Assembly: GCA_023229685.1 (NCBI GenBank) | Contig: JALNYT010000002.1 | Location: 762,552-826,551, forward strand | Source: Sulfuritalea sp. | GTDB lineage: Bacteria; Pseudomonadota; Gammaproteobacteria; Burkholderiales; Rhodocyclaceae | DNA length: 64,000 nt | Direction: 5' to 3' | Shown here: positions 1-7,857 of the stretch, piece after piece | Layout: each line of letters begins with the position of its first letter | Position numbering within the stretch: position 1 is the stretch's first letter | Position numbers and translations under genes: made by a program | Notes under the pieces: model-generated | Seen by the model: only the letters and a program-made list of their open reading frames with translations | Told to the model about the DNA's origin: nothing | Databases searched by the model: none

Positions 1-792
1 GCCCAGGTGAGCGAAAATCGCGCTGGCACCGGAGCCATTCTTGTTGCGGCCGGTGCCGGGATAATTCGCGCCGCGGCCCAGTTCTGCGCCGATTTCCAGA
101 TAGGTGTCGGTGGGCGCCAGCCAGCGCAACTGCACTCCGTCATTGTTGAATTGTCCGCCGAGAAAAGCCTGGTAGGGCAAGGGCGCATCGATGAAGTCCC
201 AGGCATGGGCGTGCTGCTCGTTGAGATAGCCGATACCCGAAAAGTAGCGGCCGGCTTTCACCGTCAGGCCTTGCGGCAGGGAGGTGGTCTGGACAAAGGC
301 CTCCTCGGTGGACACCGTATTGTCGGGATGGACGGCAAAGTTCATCGCCCCGTAAAACAGTTGATCGACGTTGGCCGAAATGCCCAGTTCGCTTTCCGTC
401 AGGCTGAAACCGCGCTGTGGCCTGATATCGGCCAGAGCACCGCTGGGCAAGTGAAAGCCCGTGATCCGGTAGCCTGCCGGATCGCTGGAAAGGTTGCTGT
501 ACAAGCCCGACAAAATAAGCGATATGTTCGGATTGAAGGCGTTGGCGCCCACCGGTGCGGTCGGTGGCAGCGCCGCAGCCGTTTCGGCTTTTGCGGCGAC
601 GCTCTCTGCGGCAGCGGCCTTCGATTCCGCTTGGGCCAGGCGTTGTTCCAGCGCATCGATGCGTTTTTCATAGGTTTGGCGCATGCGGGCGACTTCGTCG
701 CGCAAGGCGCGCAGATCCGCGTCGTCCGCCGCGGACGCGGCGACCGGAATGGCGGTCAACGCCACCAGCAGGGGAATACAGCGAACTTTCAT
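1..792 (-). CDS. Outer-membrane beta-barrel protein, 3' end outside window
   Basis: The frame stays open from an ATG at 792 to the window edge, giving 264 residues with no stop. Residues 1-21 form a signal peptide ending in an Ala-rich cleavage region. Residues 25-57 look like a short coiled coil with heptad Leu/Ala, and a Gly/aromatic-rich alternating pattern typical of a beta barrel starts near residue 85. A GGAGAAG ribosome site lies just upstream of the start. N-terminal coiled coil plus barrel is a porin-like plan, but I cannot name the substrate. The gene follows a small secreted Cys/His protein on the same strand 66 bp away, so the two probably form one transcript, possibly for metal uptake (inference only). 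Confidence 0.65.
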   Translation of the reverse strand, partial: MKVRCIPLLVALTAIPVAASAADDADLRALRDEVARMRQTYEKRIDALEQRLAQAESKAAAAESVAAKAETAAALPPTAPVGANAFNPNISLILSGLYSNLSSDPAGYRITGFHLPSGALADIRPQRGFSLTESELGISANVDQLFYGAMNFAVHPDNTVSTEEAFVQTTSLPQGLTVKAGRYFSGIGYLNEQHAHAWDFIDAPLPYQAFLGGQFNNDGVQLRWLAPTDTYLEIGAELGRGANYPGTGRNKNGSGASAIFAHLG

Positions 793-858
793 GATTCTTC
801 TCCAAAGCAATGATGAAGCCGTCCGCGGCAAGCGGACGGCGACGACAAGGGCAAGGCT

Positions 859-1203
859 TCAGAGCAGGGCGGGCGGAGCGCGCGCGGTATAAGGCAGCGC
901 GGAACGCGCTGGTATATAGGCTGTCGGGATATCGGCTGGAGGGAGCGCCGCGGCGCGCGTTATGGCAATCGGCGGGACAAATGCGGGTGGCGCGGCGGCG
1001 AGGCCGGCAAACAGTGCACACGTCGTGCAGGCATGAAGCGACGTATCGCCGTTGTCATTGGCCGGAACTGACGCCGCCTGGGCGGCGCTGCCGATATGGC
1101 CGATATAGTGCGCGTAAGCCGCCTGCTGCGCCCACAGCATGCACAAGGCACAGACGATGGCGAACTGGACAGTCAGGAGACGGGATGCTGCGCGGAACCT
1201 CAT
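859..1203 (-). CDS. Small secreted protein, DUF2946-like
   Basis: This is a 114-residue protein. Residues 8-31 form a hydrophobic signal/anchor segment, a His/Cys cluster HACTTC lies at residues 57-62, and the C-terminus contains ARAPPA. A membrane leader, paired cysteines and an Arg-Ala-Pro-Pro tail resemble the DUF2946 family, whose function is unknown and whose genes often sit near metal-related outer-membrane receptors (from memory). I chose the ATG at 1203 rather than the one at 1242, because the longer form adds a non-signal extension and would run into the palindrome at 1234-1250. No strong ribosome site is visible at either start. It lies upstream of, and is probably cotranscribed with, the barrel protein at 1-792. 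Confidence 0.55.
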   Translation of the reverse strand: MRFRAASRLLTVQFAIVCALCMLWAQQAAYAHYIGHIGSAAQAASVPANDNGDTSLHACTTCALFAGLAAAPPAFVPPIAITRAAALPPADIPTAYIPARSALPYTARAPPALL

Positions 1204-1233
1204 GGCCGGATTGGAACACAAACAAGATTGCAG

Positions 1234-1250
1234 ATGCAACATTGCTGCAT
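1234..1250. promoter_or_regulatory. 17-bp imperfect palindrome, candidate operator
   Basis: ATGCAACATTGCTGCAT has seven of eight base pairs symmetric about its centre. It sits 30 bp upstream of the chosen start of the DUF2946-like gene, in an AT-richer patch between divergent genes. A metal-responsive repressor such as Zur is possible given the neighbours, but the bases do not match a Zur consensus well. Confidence 0.3.
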
Positions 1251-1310
1251 TTTTCGTGTTGTACTGTCGTGCGCTGCCTGTGCCTGCTGGCGCTAGGCGG
1301 CTTAAGCTTC

Positions 1311-1338
1311 TTCAAGCCGGCGGCCGGCGAGTTATAAT
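1311..1338 (+). promoter_or_regulatory. Sigma-70-type promoter for the STAS-protein gene
   Basis: TTCAAG (1311-1316) and a perfect TATAAT (1333-1338) are separated by 16 bp. The -10 box lies 29 bp before the GTG start at 1368. It may also serve hslV-hslU downstream. Confidence 0.5.
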
Positions 1339-1367
1339 GTTCGATCCCCAACAAAAGAAACAGATCA

Positions 1368-2489
1368 GTGGCAGAAGACGACGACGATCTGATGTCCCTC
1401 GATTTCACGGTGCCCGGCGCGTTCGATGCGCCGCACGAGGAGCCTCCTGCACCTGAGATTGCGGCCCCGCCGCCGCCACCGGCACCGGTACGCGCGCTGC
1501 TGCCGGCGGCGCTGGCAGAGGCGGCAACGATGTACGCCGCCGGACATGAACTGGATGCCATGCGCCGGCTCGAGACTGCGATCAAGAGTGGCGAAGACCT
1601 CGGCGATGCGGCGGTGCGAGCATGGGGTTGCCTGTTCGATCTGCTGCAGGTCCTGGAGCGTCGTCCCGCCTTTGACGCGCTGGCCCTGACCTTCGCCCGC
1701 CGTTTCGAGAAATCTCCGCCGACTTGGAGTGCCGTGGTCGACGGCCCGCACACAGCCAGCGAGAGCAGCGGCGGGCGGGCCCATGTGTCGCTCTCCGGCG
1801 TGCTGAATGCCGGCGTCGGTGAAGTCCTCAAGCAGACCATGAAACTGGCGGCCACCAGTACCGTGGTGCGCATGGACGTGGCAAAGCTGACCGATGCCGA
1901 CAACAACGGCGCCACGCTGTTGATGCGCGGCATGGCCGCCCTGAAAAGGGCAAAGAAGGAACTCGTGTTCGGCAGCCCCGAGCATCTGGCGCAGATTCTG
2001 GCGGCGAAAGTGGTGCCGGGCGAGCGCAGCAACGAAGCGATGTGGCTGCTGTTGCTCGAGCTTTATCAGCAGGCATTCCGCCAGGACGCCTTCGAGGAGG
2101 CCGCGGTGAACTACGCCGTGACCTTCGAGGTTTCGCCGCCTTCGTGGGAAGCGCTTCCGGCACGGGGTGCCGAGGCGGTCGCGCCGACGTCATCCCCGGC
2201 GGCGTCCAAGGTGGAGGAATTTGTTCTGCGCGGGCAGCTGATGGGCGCCGCCGCCGCCGACTTTACGCCACTGGAAGCAGCGCTGGCGAGTCGTGATGAA
2301 TTCGATATCGATGCGCACAATCTGGTGCGCATCGACGCCGGCAGCGCAAAACAATTGCTGGACGTGCTGACACGCCTCCATGCGGCCGGCAAGAAGCTGA
2401 GAATTCTGGGCCTGAGCACGCTGGTGGCGGCCTACCTGGAAACGCTCGGTTTTGCCGATGTTGCCGAGCTGCGCGCCCGCGCGATCTAG
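1368..2489 (+). CDS. Two-module STAS domain protein
   Basis: This is a 373-residue cytoplasmic protein starting at GTG 1368, with a weak purine stretch upstream. After an acidic, Pro-rich leader (1-45) there are two copies of one plan: a helical segment ending in a SPPTW or SPPSW motif (about 45-120 and 210-260), followed by a STAS-like fold (about 128-205 and 285-370). STAS domains are found in anti-sigma-factor antagonists and in the MlaB lipid-transport subunit, and usually act by protein-protein contact. I see no kinase, sigma factor or Mla gene nearby. Its position directly before hslV-hslU suggests a conserved gene neighbourhood, not a shared pathway. Function unknown. Confidence 0.7.
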   Translation: MAEDDDDLMSLDFTVPGAFDAPHEEPPAPEIAAPPPPPAPVRALLPAALAEAATMYAAGHELDAMRRLETAIKSGEDLGDAAVRAWGCLFDLLQVLERRPAFDALALTFARRFEKSPPTWSAVVDGPHTASESSGGRAHVSLSGVLNAGVGEVLKQTMKLAATSTVVRMDVAKLTDADNNGATLLMRGMAALKRAKKELVFGSPEHLAQILAAKVVPGERSNEAMWLLLLELYQQAFRQDAFEEAAVNYAVTFEVSPPSWEALPARGAEAVAPTSSPAASKVEEFVLRGQLMGAAAADFTPLEAALASRDEFDIDAHNLVRIDAGSAKQLLDVLTRLHAAGKKLRILGLSTLVAAYLETLGFADVAELRARAI

Positions 2490-2515
2490 AGTCTTTCTTT
2501 TCCACAAGGATTTCC

Positions 2516-3052
2516 ATGGAGCAATATCACGGCACCACCATCCTCTCAGTGCGCCGCGGCAACAGCGTCGCGCTGGGCGGCGACGGCCAGGTCACGCTGG
2601 GCAACATCGTGGTCAAGGCCACCGCGCGCAAGGTGCGGCGGCTCTACAACGAGCAGATCCTGGCCGGGTTCGCCGGCGGCACGGCGGACGCCTTCACCTT
2701 GTTCGAGCGCTTCGAGGCCAAGCTGGAGCAGTACCAGGGCAACTTGCTGCGCGCCGCCGTAGAACTGGCCAAGGACTGGCGCACCGACCGCGCACTGCGC
2801 CGGCTGGAGGCCATGCTCTCGGTGGCCGACCGCGAGCATTCGCTGATCGTCACCGGCAATGGCGACGTACTGGAGCCGGAGTACGGTCTGGTCGCGATCG
2901 GCAGCGGCGGCGCCTATGCGCAGTCCGCCGCGCGCGCGCTGCTGGAGAACACCGACCTGGCGCCTGCCGAAATCGTCAAGAAGTCGCTCGAAATCGCCGG
3001 CGATCTTTGCATCTATACCAACCAGAACCACATCATCGAAATCCTGGACTAG
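2516..3052 (+). CDS. hslV: ATP-dependent protease peptidase subunit HslV
   Basis: HslV (ClpQ) is the proteolytic core of the two-ring HslVU protease and cleaves unfolded cytoplasmic proteins fed to it by HslU. The sequence has 178 residues. The catalytic N-terminal threonine is Thr7 in the motif TTILSV, preceded by a six-residue propeptide (MEQYHG). The E. coli form has only Met before this threonine, while Bacillus-type ClpQ has a short propeptide like this one. GDGQVTLGN (residues 23-31) is the conserved loop following the active-site strand. The ATG at 2516 has AAGGA just upstream. It is followed 67 bp later by hslU. Confidence 0.97.
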   Translation: MEQYHGTTILSVRRGNSVALGGDGQVTLGNIVVKATARKVRRLYNEQILAGFAGGTADAFTLFERFEAKLEQYQGNLLRAAVELAKDWRTDRALRRLEAMLSVADREHSLIVTGNGDVLEPEYGLVAIGSGGAYAQSAARALLENTDLAPAEIVKKSLEIAGDLCIYTNQNHIIEILD

Positions 3053-3119
3053 GCGCGCCGCACTTGGAGGCCCGGCAGCGGGCTGCCAGCGCCGCGCCGC
3101 CGTGGTGAAAGGTGACTCA

Positions 3120-4454
3120 ATGTCCTCCATGACTCCCGCAGAAATCGTTTCCGAACTCGACAAGCATATCGTCGGCCAGTCCCGCGCCAAGCGCGCCGTG
3201 GCGATCGCGCTGCGCAACCGCTGGCGCCGCATCCAGGTCGCGGAGCCGCTGCGCACCGAGATCACGCCGAAGAACATCCTGATGATCGGCCCCACTGGCG
3301 TCGGCAAGACGGAAATCGCGCGGCGCCTGGCACGGCTGGCCCATGCGCCCTTCATCAAGATCGAGGCGACCAAATTCACCGAAGTCGGCTACGTCGGCCG
3401 CGACGTGGACACCATCATCCGCGATCTGGTCGAGACGGCGATCAAGGATGCCCGCGAGGAAGCCATGCGCATCGTCCGCGATCGCGCCATGGATGCCGCC
3501 GAAGACCGCGTGCTGGATGTCCTGCTGCCGCCGGCAAGAGTCGGTGCCGGCGAGACGGCGGAGGACGGGCTTGGGTCGGGCGGCACGCGGCAGAAGTTCC
3601 GCAAGAAGCTGCGCGAAGGCGAACTCGACGACAAGGAAATCGAAATCGAAGTTGCCGCACCGCAGGCCAGCATGGAAATCTTTGCCCCGCCCGGCATGGA
3701 GGACCTGACCCAGCAGATCCAGGGCATGTTCCAGAACATCGGCGGCGGCAAGAAGCGCATGCGCAAGATGAAGATCCAGGACGCCATGAAGTCGCTGGCC
3801 GACGAAGAAGCCGCGCGGCTGATCAACGACGAGGAAGTGAAGGCCGAGGCGCTGAAGAACGTCGAGCAGAACGGCATCGTGTTCCTCGACGAGATCGACA
3901 AGATCGCTTCGCGCTCGGAGTCGCACGGCGCCGAGGTTTCGCGCCAGGGCGTGCAGCGCGACTTGCTGCCGCTGGTCGAGGGCACCACGGTGTCGACCAA
4001 GTACGGCATGATCAAGACCGATCACATCCTGTTCATTGCCAGCGGCGCATTTCACATGGCCAAGCCCTCCGACCTGATTCCCGAACTGCAGGGCCGCTTC
4101 CCGATTCGCGTCGAGCTCGATTCGCTGTCGGTAGACGACTTTGAACGCATCCTGACCCAGACCGACGCCTGCCTCACGCGCCAGTACCAAGCCCTGCTGG
4201 CGACCGAGGAGGTGACGCTGGAATTCGCCGCGGACGGCATCAAGCGGCTGGCCGAGATTGCCTTCCAGGTCAACGAAAAGACCGAGAACATAGGCGCGCG
4301 CCGGCTCTACACCGTGATGGAGAAGCTGCTCGAGGAAATCTCCTTCGATGCCGGCAAGCGCAGCGGCGAGCGGCTGGTCATCGATGGCGGCTATGTGGAC
4401 GCGAAGCTGGGCGAACTGGCGAAGAACGAAGACCTGTCCCGTTATGTCCTCTGA
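3120..4454 (+). CDS. hslU: HslU ATPase, unfoldase subunit of HslVU
   Basis: HslU is an AAA+ unfoldase that recognises substrates and threads them into HslV. It has 444 residues, close to the E. coli length. Walker A GPTGVGKT lies at 57-64, the substrate-gripping pore loop GYVG near 91-94, Walker B with DEID near 255-260, and the C-terminal tail DLSRYVL docks into HslV. The start is ATG 3120, preceded by AAAGGTGA; an upstream in-frame extension exists but has no ribosome site and overlaps hslV. The variable loop of the intermediate domain (residues about 139-152) contains one copy of the 22-bp dispersed repeat described elsewhere. The stop overlaps the next start by one base. Confidence 0.97.
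   Translation: MSSMTPAEIVSELDKHIVGQSRAKRAVAIALRNRWRRIQVAEPLRTEITPKNILMIGPTGVGKTEIARRLARLAHAPFIKIEATKFTEVGYVGRDVDTIIRDLVETAIKDAREEAMRIVRDRAMDAAEDRVLDVLLPPARVGAGETAEDGLGSGGTRQKFRKKLREGELDDKEIEIEVAAPQASMEIFAPPGMEDLTQQIQGMFQNIGGGKKRMRKMKIQDAMKSLADEEAARLINDEEVKAEALKNVEQNGIVFLDEIDKIASRSESHGAEVSRQGVQRDLLPLVEGTTVSTKYGMIKTDHILFIASGAFHMAKPSDLIPELQGRFPIRVELDSLSVDDFERILTQTDACLTRQYQALLATEEVTLEFAADGIKRLAEIAFQVNEKTENIGARRLYTVMEKLLEEISFDAGKRSGERLVIDGGYVDAKLGELAKNEDLSRYVL
3539..3560 (+). repeat. 22-bp dispersed repeat, copy in hslU
   Basis: AGTCGGTGCCGG followed by CGAG and ACGGCG, preceded by an AGA arginine codon. Read in the gene frame it gives R-V-G-A-G-E-T-A, in the variable loop of the intermediate domain. 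Confidence 0.6.
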
Positions 4455-5329
4455 TGTTTGAGCGCATCGTCGGGATCGTCTTCCCGATCTACGCGCTCGT
4501 CGCGGCGGGTTACGGCTACGGCCGCTGGAAGAAGCCCGACATGGCTTTTGCCAACCAGCTCAACATGGACATTTTCGTTCCGGCGCTGGTGTTCGCGGCG
4601 CTGGCGTCGAAGTCATTCGACATAGCGCAGAACTTGCCGCTGTTGCTTGGCTCCACACTCGTGGTGCTCGGCACCGGCCTGCTGGCCTGGCCGGTGGCGC
4701 GCATGCTGGGCGTCGCGGGCAAGACCTTCGTGCCGCCGATGATGTTCAAGAATGCCGGCAACATGGGCCTGCCATTGATGGTGCTGGCCTTCGGCGAAGC
4801 GGCGCTGCCCGCCGCCGTGGTGTTGTTCGTCACCGAGAATTTCCTGCACTACGCGCTGGGCACCTGGCTGCTGGATCACCGGGCAAAGCTGAGCAACCTG
4901 TGGCGCATTCCGGTGATCGCCGCCGCGCTGGCCGGGTTGGCGGTGAGCCTGCTGCATTTCCCGCTGTGGCAGCCGTTGTTTCTTGCCGTCAAACTGCTGG
5001 GTGATGTGTCGATTCCGCTGCTGCTGTTTTCCCTCGGCGTGCGGCTCACCGATAGTCGCCATGCCGACTTGAGAATCAGTATCGCCGGCGCGGCGACAAC
5101 GCCCGCCGCGGGAGTACTGGTGGCCTTGCTGGCGAACTTGGCACTCGGTCTGACCGGACGCGATGCCGCCATGCTGATCCTGTTCGGCGCGCTGCCGCCG
5201 GCCATTCTCAATTACATCTTTGCCGAGCGCTACCACCAGGAACCGGAGCGAGTCGCCTCGATTGTGCTGATCGGCAATCTGGCATCGCTGGCCTTCATTC
5301 CTCTGACATTGGCCTGGGTGCTGAAGTAG
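4454..5329 (+). CDS. AEC-family transporter (auxin efflux carrier type)
   Basis: This is a 291-residue integral membrane protein with about ten hydrophobic segments in two repeats of five, the usual plan of bacterial AEC carriers. These export or import organic acids such as malate or malonate, though substrates are rarely known. The segments around residues 98-110 (NAGNMGLPL) and 255-265 (ALPPAILNY) correspond to the conserved Asn/Gly/Pro-containing helix breaks that form the transport site. The start ATG shares its A with the hslU stop, so translation is probably coupled. Specificity cannot be told from sequence. Confidence 0.85.
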   Translation: MFERIVGIVFPIYALVAAGYGYGRWKKPDMAFANQLNMDIFVPALVFAALASKSFDIAQNLPLLLGSTLVVLGTGLLAWPVARMLGVAGKTFVPPMMFKNAGNMGLPLMVLAFGEAALPAAVVLFVTENFLHYALGTWLLDHRAKLSNLWRIPVIAAALAGLAVSLLHFPLWQPLFLAVKLLGDVSIPLLLFSLGVRLTDSRHADLRISIAGAATTPAAGVLVALLANLALGLTGRDAAMLILFGALPPAILNYIFAERYHQEPERVASIVLIGNLASLAFIPLTLAWVLK

Positions 5330-5331
5330 GT

Positions 5332-5353
5332 CGCCGCTGCGCCGGCGCCGACT
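5332..5353 (-). repeat. 22-bp dispersed repeat between convergent genes
   Basis: On the minus strand this reads AGTCGGCGCCGG-CGCA-GCGGCG, preceded by GAT. It fills the 22-bp gap between the convergent AEC carrier and MBL/cNMP genes and can form a short CGCCG/CGGCG hairpin (5332-5336 with 5343-5347). Confidence 0.6.
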
Positions 5354-7643
5354 ATCTGGCGGTTTCCCGAAAGCGAGGGGCGGCGTAAGGATGGGTACTG
5401 CGGAACGCCTCGAACAGCTTCCAGCGCACGACCGGAATCCTCGAAACGAGTTTTAACGGCACAGAGTAGATCTCGCAGTGATCCAGGGCGATGAATGCGG
5501 GCGCCGGCTCCGCGCCGGTTGGTTGATCCTTCGAGTTGTTTGGCAAAGCGTCAAAAAGGCTGTCCGAACCCCAGAACTGACCCTTGCCGAGCACCTGGGC
5601 TCCGTCCCCTTCGCCCTTGGCAAGCCGCCCCGCTCCGATCAAATGGATCTGCTCCGGGCCGCCGAAGAAGCGCTCGCCGGCTGCGACCTGGGTAATCCGG
5701 CAGTTCCTGGCAAGAGAAAACAGGATGGTATTGGTAACGGCATCGCTGAACAGAAACGTGCGCCGCAGCCGTTCCTCGACCTTGCGCACCTCGATCAGTT
5801 CGCTGCTGGAAAAGAAGCGCTCTATGAAACTCCGGTAGAGGTCGGCTGGCAGACGCAAGGTTTGTACGAAGCCGACGGAGCGGTAAGTCTCCTCGCTCGG
5901 GCGGTTATTGATTGCGGCAGACTCGCCGAGCAGCGAGCCGCTGAAGAGAAAGTGGGAATTGGCCGGATCCTGCGCAAGTACCGAGCTGCTGAAAAGATAG
6001 TGGGAATTGCCGGGATCCTGCGTCAGCATCTCGACCTTGCCGGCCAGCAGAAGGTAAATCTCCTGGGGGACTTTCCCCGCCGGAGCGATGATGGTCTCCG
6101 GATTGAAGGTGACGATGCGGTTGTTCAGGAGCATGTGCAGTCGCTCCATCGGCACCGCGGGGAAGTAGCTCTTGAGGAACTCGCTGGCATCGCGCAGCAG
6201 GAAGTTCTGCTGCCCCGGAATCAACACGTCCAGAGTGCCGAAGGGCGCCCCCGAACCAATCCGCCGCTCGGCGTCGGTCAGCTCCCTGGCGGTATGCGCG
6301 AGCAGCAGCCGCGCCGATTCATCGGCGGCGAAATCGGCAGCGCAGCCGTGAATCATGCCGCCGCCGATATCGATCTTCTTCAGATCCACGGGTTCCAGAT
6401 AGGTTGCCTTGAGGGTCTTCGCGCGATCAGGACTCAGCCCCGGCGCCGAGGCATCGGAAGTGGTCATCGCGTCGAGTACGCTGAACGACGAGATATCGGC
6501 AAGATGGGTATAGGTTCGATAGCCGCCTTCCCACAACACGCGGAAATTGAAGACGGTGGTCTCCACCGGATGCGGCGAAAAGGTCGGACGGACTTCCAGC
6601 CCCGCGATGTCGTTCCACTGGCCCTCGTCCAGATCGTGAATGTCGAAGTACTTGGCGAACTCGCTTTCCGGTATCGACAGCAGCGCACAGAATTTCAGGG
6701 TTACCGAGGCGCGCACCAGCGGGGTGGCGAAATACTTCAGCGGCTGATCGCACTGGAGCAATGTCGTGAGTCCGGCGAAGTGGTCGTCGTGGCAATGCGT
6801 GTGAAAGATCCCCGCCACCTCCTTCATGCCGATTCCCAGAGCGTCCAGGCTGTAGTGGATGTTGGGGCCGGCATCGATCAGAAACACCCGGCCCTGGTGA
6901 ATCACGACACTGCCCATCGCCGGCCGGTTGTAGTCCCAGCCATCCCCGTCGCCGGTGTGCACCACGGCAAAATAATGACGGTCGATGGCGGCATGGCTCA
7001 GGGGATACGGGCACGGGTAGGTCTGGTGCCGGCCCAGGTTGAGGTCCACCTGAACCGAGTCGTCGCCGTGGCGGATTTCGAACACGTTGTGCGCAAGACG
7101 GCCGATGCTGACTCCATCCCCGATGTCGATGCTGCGGGTAGTCAGCGGCAGGCAGTCGACAAAGGCATCGGGCCGGGCAATCTGGCCAAAGGCAAACTTG
7201 AGCTTGATGCGCATGAGTTCGCCGGCCTCGGCCTCATCAATTCCAGCGCTGATCATTTCATCGGCCGAGATCAAGCCGTAGTTGCCGCGATGGATGTAGC
7301 GCAGTTGCGCGGCAAGTTGCTCCGGGGTGCCGATCAACCGGGGCTTTCTGCCGGTGTTGTTGGGATGATCGGGGATCAGCATGCCCTGCCGGTAGAGCAT
7401 TTGCAGGATGGGAAACTCGGCCAGATTGCACAGGTGGCCGTTCTGGACCATCGAATCCGACAGGAGGATGGCATTGGGGCCGTTCTCGAGGGTGATCCCG
7501 TCGCGCTCGGTGGTCTGAATTATTCCGCGGCGGAACAGATGCTTGACGCTGTCGGCCGGCGTGCCGCAAAGCAGATACAGGCCGGCCTCTGGAATCTCCA
7601 CATAGTAAATTCCGTTGGCGACGACAAGTTTGCGTATCGACAT
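5352..7643 (-). CDS. Metallo-beta-lactamase-fold hydrolase fused to a cyclic-nucleotide-binding domain
   Basis: This is a 763-residue protein. Residues about 175-480 are a metallo-beta-lactamase fold with the metal-binding motif HTHCHDDH near 280-287 and further His/Asp residues downstream. Residues about 500-740 hold one or two cyclic-nucleotide-binding (Crp-like) domains, with GESAAINNRP near 574-583 resembling a phosphate-binding cassette. The N-terminal 170 residues are unassigned. Such fusions are annotated in several betaproteobacteria without a known substrate; cNMP-gated phosphodiesterase or hydrolase activity is an inference. The start ATG 7643 has GGAGA seven bases upstream. Residues 539-570 contain a perfect-register 16-residue tandem duplication. 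No signal peptide, so probably cytoplasmic. Confidence 0.75.
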   Translation of the reverse strand: MSIRKLVVANGIYYVEIPEAGLYLLCGTPADSVKHLFRRGIIQTTERDGITLENGPNAILLSDSMVQNGHLCNLAEFPILQMLYRQGMLIPDHPNNTGRKPRLIGTPEQLAAQLRYIHRGNYGLISADEMISAGIDEAEAGELMRIKLKFAFGQIARPDAFVDCLPLTTRSIDIGDGVSIGRLAHNVFEIRHGDDSVQVDLNLGRHQTYPCPYPLSHAAIDRHYFAVVHTGDGDGWDYNRPAMGSVVIHQGRVFLIDAGPNIHYSLDALGIGMKEVAGIFHTHCHDDHFAGLTTLLQCDQPLKYFATPLVRASVTLKFCALLSIPESEFAKYFDIHDLDEGQWNDIAGLEVRPTFSPHPVETTVFNFRVLWEGGYRTYTHLADISSFSVLDAMTTSDASAPGLSPDRAKTLKATYLEPVDLKKIDIGGGMIHGCAADFAADESARLLLAHTARELTDAERRIGSGAPFGTLDVLIPGQQNFLLRDASEFLKSYFPAVPMERLHMLLNNRIVTFNPETIIAPAGKVPQEIYLLLAGKVEMLTQDPGNSHYLFSSSVLAQDPANSHFLFSGSLLGESAAINNRPSEETYRSVGFVQTLRLPADLYRSFIERFFSSSELIEVRKVEERLRRTFLFSDAVTNTILFSLARNCRITQVAAGERFFGGPEQIHLIGAGRLAKGEGDGAQVLGKGQFWGSDSLFDALPNNSKDQPTGAEPAPAFIALDHCEIYSVPLKLVSRIPVVRWKLFEAFRSTHPYAAPRFRETAR
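5935..6030 (-). repeat. 48-bp tandem duplication inside the MBL/cNMP gene
   Basis: Two adjacent 48-bp units (5935-5982 and 5983-6030) match at 39 of 48 positions and preserve the frame. They encode QDPGNSHYLFSSSVL and QDPANSHFLFSGSLL with one linking residue each. The divergence shows the duplication is not recent. Confidence 0.85.
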
Positions 7644-7857
7644 CAGTGGTCTCCGGGTGAATTCAGGGTCGAAGGGCTGAAAGGAATGACTTACGCGGAA
7701 TCCAGTCGATGAAAGGATGGTGTCGGTTTGAACGGCAACAGCTGATGCGGGCGGTCTTGCGCTGGTTTAACCGGACGCCTGCCCGCAAGTGCTTCAAGCA
7801 GCAACAAAAGAACTTTAACATTTTCCGCGGCTTGCGCCACGCAATGCCATGTGACTG

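Noticed and set aside
5478..7712. 744-codon open frame on the plus strand
   Set aside because: It is antisense to the metallo-beta-lactamase/cNMP gene, whose metal motif and ribosome site are clear. Long antisense frames are common in GC-rich DNA, and its translation has no recognisable domain.
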